From: Gp6-AA40 sp963742105
GTDB lineage: Bacteria > Acidobacteriota > Vicinamibacteria > Vicinamibacterales > UBA2999
DNA: 64,000 bases
Direction of reading: 5' to 3'
NCBI GenBank assembly: GCA_963742105.1
Contig: CAVUKN010000005.1
Span: 1,364,001 to 1,428,000 of the forward strand
Shown: positions 54,958 through 62,914 of the stretch, in pieces
Layout: the number at the start of each line of letters is the position of its first letter
How positions within the stretch are numbered: position 1 is the first letter of the stretch
Made by a program: the position numbers and the translations under genes
The notes under the pieces: model-generated
Seen by the model: the letters and a program-made list of their open reading frames with translations, nothing else
Told to the model about the DNA's origin: nothing
Database searches by the model: none

Positions 54958-55740
54958 ATGCGCAGGTTCACTGCAGTTCTTGCCGGCGTGGCGATTTCGA
55001 TCGGGCTCGCGACGGCCGCGGGCCAGGCCCAGGCGCCGCTTCACGACAGCCAGTATTCCGACGCGGACATCGCCTACGGGGCGACGTTGTACGCCTCGCG
55101 GTGCGTTACCTGCCACGGCCCGCAGGGCGATGGCATTGGCGGGGTGAACCTCCGGAGCGGGACGTTTCGGAACGCGGTGATCGACCGCGACCTCGAACGC
55201 TTCATCAGGGCTGGCTCGCCAGCGGGGATGCCGCCGTTCGCGCTCGACGCCGGTGACATGGCCGGCATTGTCGCCTACCTCCGCAACATGAATGCATTCG
55301 ACGCGACGGCGGTGAAAACCGGCGATGCGGCCCGCGGGCGAGCTCTCTTCACCGGCAAGGGCGCCTGCACCGGCTGTCACCGCGTGGGTGGCACCGGCTC
55401 AATCGTCGGTCCGAACCTGACCGACGTCGGCGCCATCCGCAGTGCCGGTGCCCTCCAGCGATCGCTGGTCGAGCCCGCCAGCCAGATGATGCCGATCAAC
55501 CGGCCGGTGCGCCTGGTCAGGACAGACGGCACCGTGGTCAATGGCCGGCGGCTTAACGAGGACACCTACAGCCTCCAGATCATCGATGAGGCAGGCACCC
55601 TTCGTTCGTTCCTGAAGACAGACCTCAAGGAATACACGGTGTCCACCACGTCCCCTATGCCGTCCTACAAGAGCACGCTCTCAGCCGACGAACAAGCCGA
55701 CCTGCTCGCCTACCTGCTTTCGCTGAAAGGACAGCTGTGA
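54958..55740 (+). CDS. Di-haem c-type cytochrome
   Basis: The 260-residue product has a signal peptide (MRRFTAVLAGVAISIGLATAAGQ) and two haem sites, CVTCH (49-53) and CTGCH (137-141). After the first comes LRSGTFRN and GMPPF with a likely Met ligand; after the second come VGPNLTDVG and a beta-rich tail with GTVVNGRRLNEDTYSLQI, as in cytochromes fused to the haem-binding propeller-like module of sugar dehydrogenases. It overlaps the PQQ dehydrogenase gene by four bases (ATGA), so it is the obvious electron acceptor of that enzyme in the periplasm. Confidence 0.9.
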   Translation: MRRFTAVLAGVAISIGLATAAGQAQAPLHDSQYSDADIAYGATLYASRCVTCHGPQGDGIGGVNLRSGTFRNAVIDRDLERFIRAGSPAGMPPFALDAGDMAGIVAYLRNMNAFDATAVKTGDAARGRALFTGKGACTGCHRVGGTGSIVGPNLTDVGAIRSAGALQRSLVEPASQMMPINRPVRLVRTDGTVVNGRRLNEDTYSLQIIDEAGTLRSFLKTDLKEYTVSTTSPMPSYKSTLSADEQADLLAYLLSLKGQL

Positions 55741-57419
55741 TGCGCAGGAACAGACTATTTCTGGCGATCGCGTTCGCCGCGTGCATCGGCGCCGCGCCCG
55801 TCGCTGTGTACGCGCAGGTGACATCGCAGCGTCTTCAGGCGGCGGCGAGCGAACCACAGAACTGGCTGACCTATTCCGGCAGTTACCGCAGCGAGCGGTA
55901 CAGCACGCTCGATCAGATCACCCCGGCGAACGTCAAGAACCTGAAGCTCCAGTGGGTCTATCAGGCGCCCGTCGCCGGCAACTGGCAAACGACGCCGTTG
56001 GTCGTCGATGGCGTCATGTACCTGACCCAGCGATTGAACGATGTCGTCGCGCTCGACGCGACCACCGGCCGCGCATTCTGGATGTATCGCTACACACCGG
56101 CGCAGGACCGGATTGTCTGCTGCGGTGCCAACAACCGCGGCCTGGCGATTCTCGGTAACACGCTGTTCATGGGCACGCTCGACGCGCAGTTGATCGCGAT
56201 CGACGCCAGGACCGGGCGGCCGATCTGGAAGACCGCGGTTGCCACCACGAAAGACGGCTACTCGATCACGCATGCGCCGTTGGTCGTCAAGGACAAGGTC
56301 ATCGTCGGCGTCGGCGGTGGTGAGTACGGGATTCGCGGATTCATCGCGGCCTACGACGCAGCGACCGGGAAGGAGGCATGGCGGTTCTATACGATACCGG
56401 CGCCCGGTGAGCCCGGCTCTGAAACGTGGCAGGCGTGTCCGCAGCCCGGCAACGGCTTCTGCGATCCCGACGCGTGGAAACACGGCGGCGGTTCGATCTG
56501 GATGACCGGCTCGTACGATCCGCAGCTGAATCTGACCTACTGGGGCGTCGGCAACGTCGGTCCCGACTACAACGGCGCCCAGCGACCGGGCGACAACCTG
56601 TACACCGATTCCGTGCTGGCGCTCGACGCCGACACCGGCAAGCTGAAATGGCACTACCAGTTCACGCCGCACGACGTGTACGACTACGACTCGGTCCAGG
56701 TCCCCGTACTCATCGACAACTGGAACCGCACCGGGATTAATGTCATCGCCTGGGCGAACCGCAACGGAAACTTCTATGTGATCGATCGCGCCACGGGGCG
56801 GTTCTTCCTCGGCATGCCGTTCGTGAAGGTCAACTGGATGAGCGGCTTCGACGAGCGTGGCCGGCCGCTGCAGACGCCGCAGCCGGCGGGGCAGCCAACC
56901 TATCCGGGCAATCAGGGGGGGACAAACTGGTACTCCCCTTCGTTCAGCCCGCGCACCGGCCTGTTCTACGTCTCGGCGTGGGAGGACTACGCGAGCGTCT
57001 ATGCGCCAGCGCCGTCGGAGTACAAGGTCGGCTCGAATTTCGTTGGTGGCGGGCCGCAGAATTTTTCCGCAGTGCCTGGCGCACCCGGACTGGGCCGTTC
57101 GCCCATCAACTCGTGGACTGAGGCGGCCGGCCACGGTGCGGTGATCGCGCTCGAGGCGGGCACTGGCCGCGAAAAGTGGAAGTTCAAGATGACCGACGTC
57201 ACCGACAGCGGCATTCTGACGACGGCGTCGGACCTGCTGTTCACCGGTGGGCGGGAGGGCTTCTTCCAGGCGCTCGACGCGCGCACCGGCGCGCTGCTGT
57301 GGAAGACGAATCTCGGAGCGGCGATCAACAGCGGCCCGATCACCTATCGCATCGGCACCCGGCAGTACGTCTCGATCGTGTCCGGGCTGTCGCTGTTTGT
57401 GTTCGCGCTCGACGAGTAG
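55737..57419 (+). CDS. PQQ-dependent alcohol dehydrogenase, lanthanide-type signature
   Basis: The 560-residue product has a signal peptide and an eight-blade propeller. Visible features are the vicinal disulfide Cys128-Cys129, metal ligands Glu196 (GGGEYGIRG) and Asn273 (WGVGNVGPDYNG), and the catalytic region TPHDVYDYDSV with Asp316. Two residues after it stands Asp318, the extra ligand that XoxF- and PedH-type enzymes use for lanthanides, where calcium enzymes have Ala or Ser. It oxidises an alcohol to an aldehyde or acid in the periplasm; the substrate is unknown. The cytochrome c gene is translationally coupled upstream. Confidence 0.9.
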   Translation: MMRRNRLFLAIAFAACIGAAPVAVYAQVTSQRLQAAASEPQNWLTYSGSYRSERYSTLDQITPANVKNLKLQWVYQAPVAGNWQTTPLVVDGVMYLTQRLNDVVALDATTGRAFWMYRYTPAQDRIVCCGANNRGLAILGNTLFMGTLDAQLIAIDARTGRPIWKTAVATTKDGYSITHAPLVVKDKVIVGVGGGEYGIRGFIAAYDAATGKEAWRFYTIPAPGEPGSETWQACPQPGNGFCDPDAWKHGGGSIWMTGSYDPQLNLTYWGVGNVGPDYNGAQRPGDNLYTDSVLALDADTGKLKWHYQFTPHDVYDYDSVQVPVLIDNWNRTGINVIAWANRNGNFYVIDRATGRFFLGMPFVKVNWMSGFDERGRPLQTPQPAGQPTYPGNQGGTNWYSPSFSPRTGLFYVSAWEDYASVYAPAPSEYKVGSNFVGGGPQNFSAVPGAPGLGRSPINSWTEAAGHGAVIALEAGTGREKWKFKMTDVTDSGILTTASDLLFTGGREGFFQALDARTGALLWKTNLGAAINSGPITYRIGTRQYVSIVSGLSLFVFALDE

Positions 57420-57425
57420 CGGTTG

Positions 57426-57511
57426 GGGTCAGGTCTTGAATCGCTAGTTTTTTCACTATGGCACGGCAGAGGGCCAGAGCGTGAAAAAACTAGCGATTCA
57501 AGACCTGACCC
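57426..57511. repeat. 86-bp perfect palindrome, REP/MITE-like
   Basis: Two 31-bp arms (57426-57456 and 57481-57511) are exact reverse complements, starting GGGTCAGGTCTTGAATCGCT, around a 24-base loop. The arms end in TTTTTTCAC/GTGAAAAAA. It lies 7 bases after the PQQ dehydrogenase stop. The GGGTCAGGTCTTG start is of a type seen next to REP-associated tyrosine transposases, so a non-autonomous mobile element is likely; it could also stop transcription from both sides. Confidence 0.9.
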
Positions 57512-57665
57512 TCACGGGGTCGTCCGTGCCACGGTCAGGTTGGACGGACAAACCAGAGATGGTCTAGTCCGCGCGCCGCGACGCCAGCGGACCCGTCCGC
57601 GGGGTGCGACGCGCCGGCGCGAGCGCGGCCGACAAGGATCACCGAGCGGAGCAGGGTGTGCCGGG

Positions 57666-57671
57666 TAGAAT
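57666..57671 (+). promoter_or_regulatory. Leaderless-type -10 element of the bPH2 pair
   Basis: TAGAAT lies nine bases before the ATG at 57681; no ribosome-binding site is present in the spacer CCCCGCATC. Confidence 0.45.
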
Positions 57672-57680
57672 CCCCGCATC

Positions 57681-58208
57681 ATGACCCCCGCTTCGCTTCC
57701 CGCAAACATCGCCACCATCGAGCGGCCAGCCCCGCCGCTTTGGACCTATTACGTGCTGAAGGCGATCGCGAGCAACGTCGCCTTCCCGATCACCATCGTC
57801 CTCTTGTACTTCCGCTATCACACGATGCGGTACCGCTTCGACGCCGAAGGCATTCACATGCGGTGGGGGATCATCATGCGGCGCGAAGTGATGCTCAACT
57901 ACTCGCGCATTCAGGACATCCAGCTGCGCGCCAACTTCGTCGAGCGCTGGCTGGGCCTGGCGCGCATCGAGATCCAGACGGCCAGCGGGAGCTCTGGCGC
58001 GCAGATGACACTGGAAGGCCTCCTCAACTTCGTCGAGGTGCGTGACTTTCTCTACTCGCGCATGCGTGGGACGCGTCACCCCGGTGAGACGCCAGGCACG
58101 GCCGCGTCCGAATCACTGGCCGGAGTGCTCACCGATGTCGCGCGCGAGTTGCGCGCAATCCGTCTTCTGGTCGAAGCACGAGAACGCGATGGCCGGACTG
58201 CCCACTGA
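57681..58208 (+). CDS. bPH2 (YdbS-like) membrane protein
   Basis: The 175-residue product has one hydrophobic segment (WTYYVLKAIASNVAFPITIVLLYF) and a bacterial PH-2 domain: YRFDAEGIHMRWGIIMRREVMLNYSRIQDIQLRANFVERWLGLARIEIQTASG, roughly residues 50-103. A coiled C-terminus follows. PH-2 proteins sit in the inner membrane, and pairs of them as YdbS-YdbT help resistance to lantibiotics and envelope stress. The next gene overlaps it by 20 bases. Confidence 0.85.
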   Translation: MTPASLPANIATIERPAPPLWTYYVLKAIASNVAFPITIVLLYFRYHTMRYRFDAEGIHMRWGIIMRREVMLNYSRIQDIQLRANFVERWLGLARIEIQTASGSSGAQMTLEGLLNFVEVRDFLYSRMRGTRHPGETPGTAASESLAGVLTDVARELRAIRLLVEARERDGRTAH

Positions 58209-58956
58209 TCCCGACTTCCGGCTGAGCGGCTTCGAACGCTCGCTGCTGACTGTGCTCAAGGTGCCGGAGGCTCCTCAGCCGCCCGATGGATCGGCTGATT
58301 CGATTCGGGTGTTCCGTGCCGGGCGGAATTACTACCTGTGGTCTCTGGTCATGTGGGCCCTCGGCGCGCTCCTCGGCGGCTTCGTTGTCGCTGGCGCGAG
58401 CATTCCGCTCGCGGTCGCGATTCGTCGCGCGCCCGACTGGGGGAGGATCGCTGCCACGGCGATGCTGGCGCTGATGTGGAGCGCCTATGCCGCGACAGCC
58501 ACCGTCACCCTTCTTTCTCGTCGTCTCAACTACGGCCTTCGCTGGTACATCGTCACTGATCGGAGCCTGCGGATCCGGACGGGCATCTTCCAGATGAACG
58601 AGTTGACGATGACCTACAGCAACGTGCAGGAGATCCGCGTCGCGTCGGGACCGCTACAGCTCCTGCTGGGGATCGCCGATGTCGAAGTGCAGGCGGCCGG
58701 CGGCGGAGGAGACGGCCAGCATGGCGGCGGCGGTCACGTCGGCCGATTCACCGGCGTCGCGCACGCGCCTGAAATCCGCAATCTGATTGTCGATCGCCTG
58801 CGACGGTCCCGCGACTCCGGACTCGGCGAGACGGCTCACCTCCAGACGCTGCCGCCACCTTCTCATCTTGCCGCCGCCACCACGGTCCTCGACGAGGTCA
58901 GGGCTCTGCGCGCCGTGTTCGAGTCGCACCCAGCCGGTAGCCGGTGGCCGGACTAG
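58189..58956 (+). CDS. Second bPH2 (YdbT-like) membrane protein
   Basis: I set the start at ATG 58189, inside the end of the first bPH2 gene (255 residues). It has two membrane spans (YYLWSLVMWALGALLGGFVVAGASIPLAVAI and AATAMLALMWSAYAATATVTLLS) and a PH-2 domain with LRWYIVTDRSLRIRTGIFQMNELTMTYSNVQEIRVASGPLQLLLGIADVEVQAAG, then a Gly-rich loop (GGGGDGQHGGGGH) and a C-terminal helix. It forms a functional pair with its neighbour. A repeat array starts right after its stop. Confidence 0.85.
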   Translation: MAGLPTDPDFRLSGFERSLLTVLKVPEAPQPPDGSADSIRVFRAGRNYYLWSLVMWALGALLGGFVVAGASIPLAVAIRRAPDWGRIAATAMLALMWSAYAATATVTLLSRRLNYGLRWYIVTDRSLRIRTGIFQMNELTMTYSNVQEIRVASGPLQLLLGIADVEVQAAGGGGDGQHGGGGHVGRFTGVAHAPEIRNLIVDRLRRSRDSGLGETAHLQTLPPPSHLAAATTVLDEVRALRAVFESHPAGSRWPD

Positions 58957-58957
58957 C

Positions 58958-59396
58958 GTTTGGTGCGAGGGTCGAGGCGAGTTGGTGCGAGGAGCGATGC
59001 TCGTGGTGCGAGACTCGAGGCTTGCTGGTGCGAGGAGCGATGCTCGTGGTGCGAGACTCGACGCGTGCTGGTGCGAGGAGCGATGCTCGTGGTGCGAGGC
59101 TCGACGCGTGCTGGTGCGAGGGCCAACGCTCGTTGGTGCGAGTCGAGGCTTGCTGGTGCGAGGAGCGACGCTCGTGGTGCGAGACTCGACGCGTGCTGGT
59201 GCGGGCCCCGACGGGTGCTGGTGCGAGGGGGACACTCGTGGTGCGATGCGCGAAGCTTGCTGGTGCGAGGGTCGACGCTCGTTGGTGCGAGGAGTGACGC
59301 ACGTGGTGCGAGACTCGACGCTTGCTGGTGCGGGCCCCGACCGGTGCTGGTGCGAGGCCCGAGGGGTCGGTGCGAGGGCGTGGTTTTACTGTGGCG
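58958..59396. repeat. About 20 imperfect 21-22-bp repeats with core GGTGCGAG
   Basis: About 20 units follow one another with the core TGGTGCGAG and two recurring partners, GAGCGATGCTCG and ACTCGACGCGTGC. Unit length alternates mostly between 21 and 22 bases, so no reading frame is kept; the open frames across it are low-complexity shadows. The first partner is itself a short palindrome. The array lies between the bPH2 pair and a small convergent membrane gene. There are no spacers, so it is not a CRISPR array. Confidence 0.9.
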
Positions 59397-59440
59397 GGCC
59401 GGTGCTGGGTGCGCCGTGACGCGCAGGAGCGGATCGGGCA

Positions 59441-59659
59441 TTAGTACCCGAGCCGCAGTGCGTACCATAACCCCAGCGCGATCATCGCCCCGCCGGCCAC
59501 GAGCGTCATCACGGTGGTAGCGAAGTACGGATACACCATCATCGCCAGCCCGGCAGCCAGCTGCGGCCACCGCTGCTGCTTCTTGCCGTAGACAAACAGG
59601 ACGAACCCGGCGCCGCCCGGTATCAGCGACAACAGCAACCACGTCGGGTCGGGAAGCAT
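59441..59659 (-). CDS. Small two-span membrane protein
   Basis: The 72-residue product begins MLPDPTWLLLSLIPGGAGFVLFVYGKKQQRWPQL, then MVYPYFATTVMTLVAGGAMIALGLWYAL. The first span, basic turn and YPYF segment recall a widespread small acidobacterial and proteobacterial membrane protein of unknown function. It has no strong ribosome-binding site. Confidence 0.6.
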   Translation of the reverse strand: MLPDPTWLLLSLIPGGAGFVLFVYGKKQQRWPQLAAGLAMMVYPYFATTVMTLVAGGAMIALGLWYALRLGY

Positions 59660-59884
59660 GACCGATTGTCGCCCGGATTTGACAGGCGTCCACGCTGGAT
59701 GGGTCGGGCATCCGACTGGTCACGGCACATGTCGCGACCGCACGATGACCGCTGGTCTCGAGGCCGGGTTCGATGCTGATTGCGACGCGCGAGCGGCTGC
59801 CCATTTGACGACGATACGACGGCGGCCGAGAATCTGGCGTCCTGCCAGCGCCGCCAGGACGTGTGCGAAAGGATCGTGGCTATC

Positions 59885-61257
59885 GTGACGTTGTCCCGAC
59901 CGCTGCTGTGTAGTCTCCTCGTCGTTGCGGTGCTGGTGTCGAGCCTCCAGGGTCAAGGTGGCGCCCGCAAGCCGATCTGGTTCGAAGGCGCGCGCGTCAT
60001 CATCGGCGACGGCAGCCCGCCGATCGAGAATTCCGCATTCCTCGTCGAGGGAGACTCGTTCGTGTGGGTCGGCACGCGCGGCCAGCGCCAGCCGCCAGCT
60101 GGTGCGGAGCGCGTCGATCTGTCGGGTATGACGGTGATGCCGGCGCTCATCGACGGCCACAATCACATCGGTCTCGTCAACGAGAAGGACGGCACCAACA
60201 GCAAGGCGAATTACCGGCGCGAGAACCTCGTCGACCAGTTGCAGCGCTACGCCTACTACGGCGTGGCGGCGACGATGAGCATGGGGCTCGAGGCGGATCA
60301 GGAGCTGGCCTATCAGACTCCGCGACGAAGTGGTCCCCGAACGCGGCCCGTTTTCTCACCGTGGGCAGGGGCATCGCCGCGACGCCGATCGGCGGTCCTC
60401 CCGGCGAGCCGCGGCTGGGCATTCCGTACGGCGCGCGCACCGAGAAGGAGGGACGCGACCATGTCAAGGAACTGCACGCGCGCGGTGTCCACTTCGTCAA
60501 GATCTGGGTGGACGATCGCAACGGCGACGTGCCCAAGCTCCAGCCCAGCGTCTATCGCGCGATCATCGCCGAGGCGCACGCCAGACACATGGAAGTGCTG
60601 GCGCACCTCAGTCGCACGTCAGCGCTCGCCGACGCGAAGGACCTGCTGCAGGCGGGCGTCGACGGATTCGTCCACCTGGTTCGCGATCGGGATGTCGACG
60701 ACGAGTATCTGGCCGCGGTAAAGGCGCATCCGAAGGTGTGGTCGGGGCCTAACATGCCGGTGCCGGTGACAGGAGAGACGATTGCCGCGCTGACGGAGAC
60801 GCTTCCGGCCGCGCAGATCGAAACGATGCGCATGCAGCTCGCCCAGCGCGAAGCCCCCGGCAGCCCGCCCGACGAACTCTTCGAGCTGCACTGTCGCAAC
60901 CTGCGCCGGATCCACGACGCCGGGATGGTCATCGGCCTGGGCACCGACGGCACCGGCGACGGCGTCGGTCCTCACGAGCAGCTCGAGGCCTACGTTCGTT
61001 GCGGCATGACGGCGATGGAAGCGCTGGTTGCGGGAACGGCGACGAACGCGCGAATTCTTCACCTCGATCGTCTGGGGACCGTTGCCGCCGGGAAAGAGGC
61101 CAGCTTCAACGTGCTCGACGCCAATCCCGTGGAAAGCATCGCGAATACACGACGGATCGCCCGAGTCTATCTGCGGGGCCAAGACACTCGATCGTCAGGC
61201 CCTCAAGGCGCGCCTTATGTCGGCAGCACGTTAGAGCGGGCTTCTGAGCAAGGCTGA
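59885..61257 (+). pseudogene. Secreted amidohydrolase, two +1 frame breaks
   Basis: GTG 59885 opens an export signal (LLCSLLVVAVLVSSLQGQ). The first frame holds FEGARVIIGDGSPPIENSAFLVEGD and the metal motif ALIDGHNHIG. The frame is lost at A60317 (CAG-A-CTC); the next frame reads LRDEVV; a second break in the C-run 60335-60338 gives PNAARFLTVGRGIAATPIGGPPG and the remainder through GLGTDGTGDGVGPHEQL and GKEASFNVLDANPVESI to the stop at 61257. Removing two bases restores an amidohydrolase of about 456 residues. It is metal-dependent and hydrolyses C-N bonds; the substrate is unknown. Its end overlaps the convergent acyl-CoA synthetase gene by 43 bases. Confidence 0.75.
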
Positions 61258-62828
61258 CGCGAGCGTTCGCGAGCCACGAGAATTCGCCGGAGTATCTTGC
61301 CGGACGGCGATTTCGGGATCACGTCGACGAATTCCACGAAGCGAACGCGTTTGTAGTGCGCCACACGCGGGTGAACGAACGCAATGACGTCGCTCGCGCT
61401 CAGTGCACCGCGTGCGACGACGACGGCCTTCGGCACCTCGCCAGCGTCATCGTCCGCCACCGGAATCACGGCAACGTCCGCAATCTGCGGATGCTCGAGG
61501 AGGAGCGCTTCGAGCTCGGCGGGAGCGACCTGATAGCCCTTCACCTTGATCAATTCTTTCAGCCGGTCGACAACCGTCAGATATCCCTCGTCATCGACCA
61601 TTCCGATGTCACCGGTGCGAAGCCATCCTTCACGATCGAGTGTGGCCGCTGTCGCGTCGGGATTGTTCAAGTACCCGATCATGATCTGAGGCCCTCGGAG
61701 CCACACTTCGCCGCAGACACCGGGCTCCACATCGTGTCCGCGTTCCGGATCGACAATGCGGCACTCGGTGTTCGGTGCGAGGACGCCGACCGTCCCGTCA
61801 CGCTCCGCGTCCGGTGGTGTGTAGTACGCGACCGGACTCGTTTCAGTCATGCCGTATCCCTGACGAGTGGCGACATTCAGGCGCTCGCGAATGGCCTGCG
61901 TGAGCTCAGGACCGAAGGGCGCGGCGCCCGAGAACAGCCACTTCACCCCGCTCAGATCGTAGGCGTCCACCAGCGGGTGCTTGGCGAGCAGGACGGCTAT
62001 CGGCGGCACGACATGCGCCACCGCAATCGGCCATTCCTGCAACACTGTGAGAAAGGATTCCAGCTCGAAGCGCGGGAGTGTCACGATGGTGATGCCGCGG
62101 AGCAGTCCGACGTTCATGATCACCGTCATGCCGTAGATATGAAAGAACGGCAGGACGCCGATGAAGGTCGAAACGGCGTGCGTTTCGAGTGCGTCGATCT
62201 GGACGAGGTTCGCTACCAGGTTGCGGTGCGTGAGCATCACGCCTTTCGCCAGGCCAGTGGTCCCGGACGAATAGGGCAGAACCGCGATGTCGTTTCGGAG
62301 ATCGATCGGAACCGGTTCAAGGTCGGCGTCGATGGCGATCGAGTCAAGCGTCGGCAGGCCTGGCGACTCGTCGATCGTCACGATATGGATTGCCCGCCCG
62401 ACGGCGGCGATCGCCTCGGCGACGCGAGTGACGAGGGCGCCGGCGGTAATGACCAGGGCAGCGTTGGCGTCGCGAAGCTGAAACGCGATTTCGTCGACGG
62501 TATACGCGGGGTTGATCGGGGTCAGGGCGGCGCCGAGGGTCAGCACGGCGTGAAAGACCACGGCAAATTCCGGGCAGTTCGGCGAGCAGATGGCGACGAC
62601 GTCGCCCTTCGTGACGCTGCGCGACAAGCCCGCGGCGACCCGGCGTACCTGGTCGCGCAAGTCGCCGAACGACAGCGAGCGGCCCGAGAGCCCATCCACC
62701 AGGGCGGCGCGCTCCGGGTATTCGTGCGCCCGGCCGAGCACCAGATTCGTGAGTGTGATCTCGGGTATGACGACGTCAGGGTGCGGGCTGCGAAACGGCA
62801 TCGGAAGCGGGCTCATCATCTGGGCCAT
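61215..62828 (-). CDS. Acyl-CoA synthetase / AMP-binding ligase (4CL-like)
   Basis: The 537-residue product has the adenylation motifs in order: PYSSGTTGLAKGVMLTHRN, GYGMTETSPVAYY, GEVWLRGPQIMIGYLNNPDATAATLDREGWLRTGDIG, and the catalytic lysine in PKSPSGKILRR. It activates a carboxylate with ATP and joins it to CoA; the 4-coumarate-like order suggests an aromatic or medium-chain acid. The start at ATG 62828 has no ribosome-binding site. It is divergent from the kinase gene and converges with the amidohydrolase. Confidence 0.9.
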   Translation of the reverse strand: MAQMMSPLPMPFRSPHPDVVIPEITLTNLVLGRAHEYPERAALVDGLSGRSLSFGDLRDQVRRVAAGLSRSVTKGDVVAICSPNCPEFAVVFHAVLTLGAALTPINPAYTVDEIAFQLRDANAALVITAGALVTRVAEAIAAVGRAIHIVTIDESPGLPTLDSIAIDADLEPVPIDLRNDIAVLPYSSGTTGLAKGVMLTHRNLVANLVQIDALETHAVSTFIGVLPFFHIYGMTVIMNVGLLRGITIVTLPRFELESFLTVLQEWPIAVAHVVPPIAVLLAKHPLVDAYDLSGVKWLFSGAAPFGPELTQAIRERLNVATRQGYGMTETSPVAYYTPPDAERDGTVGVLAPNTECRIVDPERGHDVEPGVCGEVWLRGPQIMIGYLNNPDATAATLDREGWLRTGDIGMVDDEGYLTVVDRLKELIKVKGYQVAPAELEALLLEHPQIADVAVIPVADDDAGEVPKAVVVARGALSASDVIAFVHPRVAHYKRVRFVEFVDVIPKSPSGKILRRILVARERSRQPCSEARSNVLPT

Positions 62829-62914
62829 TCGAGACACTGTCAATCGATCATTCGATTCAGAAGACGCGCCTCCTGGCCTCCGGCCGGTACATAATCCGCT
62901 CTCATCGCAATCGC

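Noticed and set aside
55755..57134. 459-codon minus-strand open frame across the PQQ dehydrogenase
   Set aside because: It is antisense to a gene with complete PQQ motifs and shows only Arg/Val-rich sequence.
58958..59396. CRISPR array
   Set aside because: There are no unique spacers of constant length, the variable halves recur between units, and no cas gene lies in the window.
58953..59804. Long low-complexity open frames on both strands across the GGTGCGAG repeat array
   Set aside because: Units of 21 and 22 bases shift the phase, several frames are open at once, the peptides are simple His/Arg/Ser or Cys/Glu repeats, and no ribosome-binding site is present.
61356..62894. 512-codon plus-strand open frame
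   Set aside because: It is the shadow of the acyl-CoA synthetase gene, whose AMP-binding motifs are all on the minus strand.
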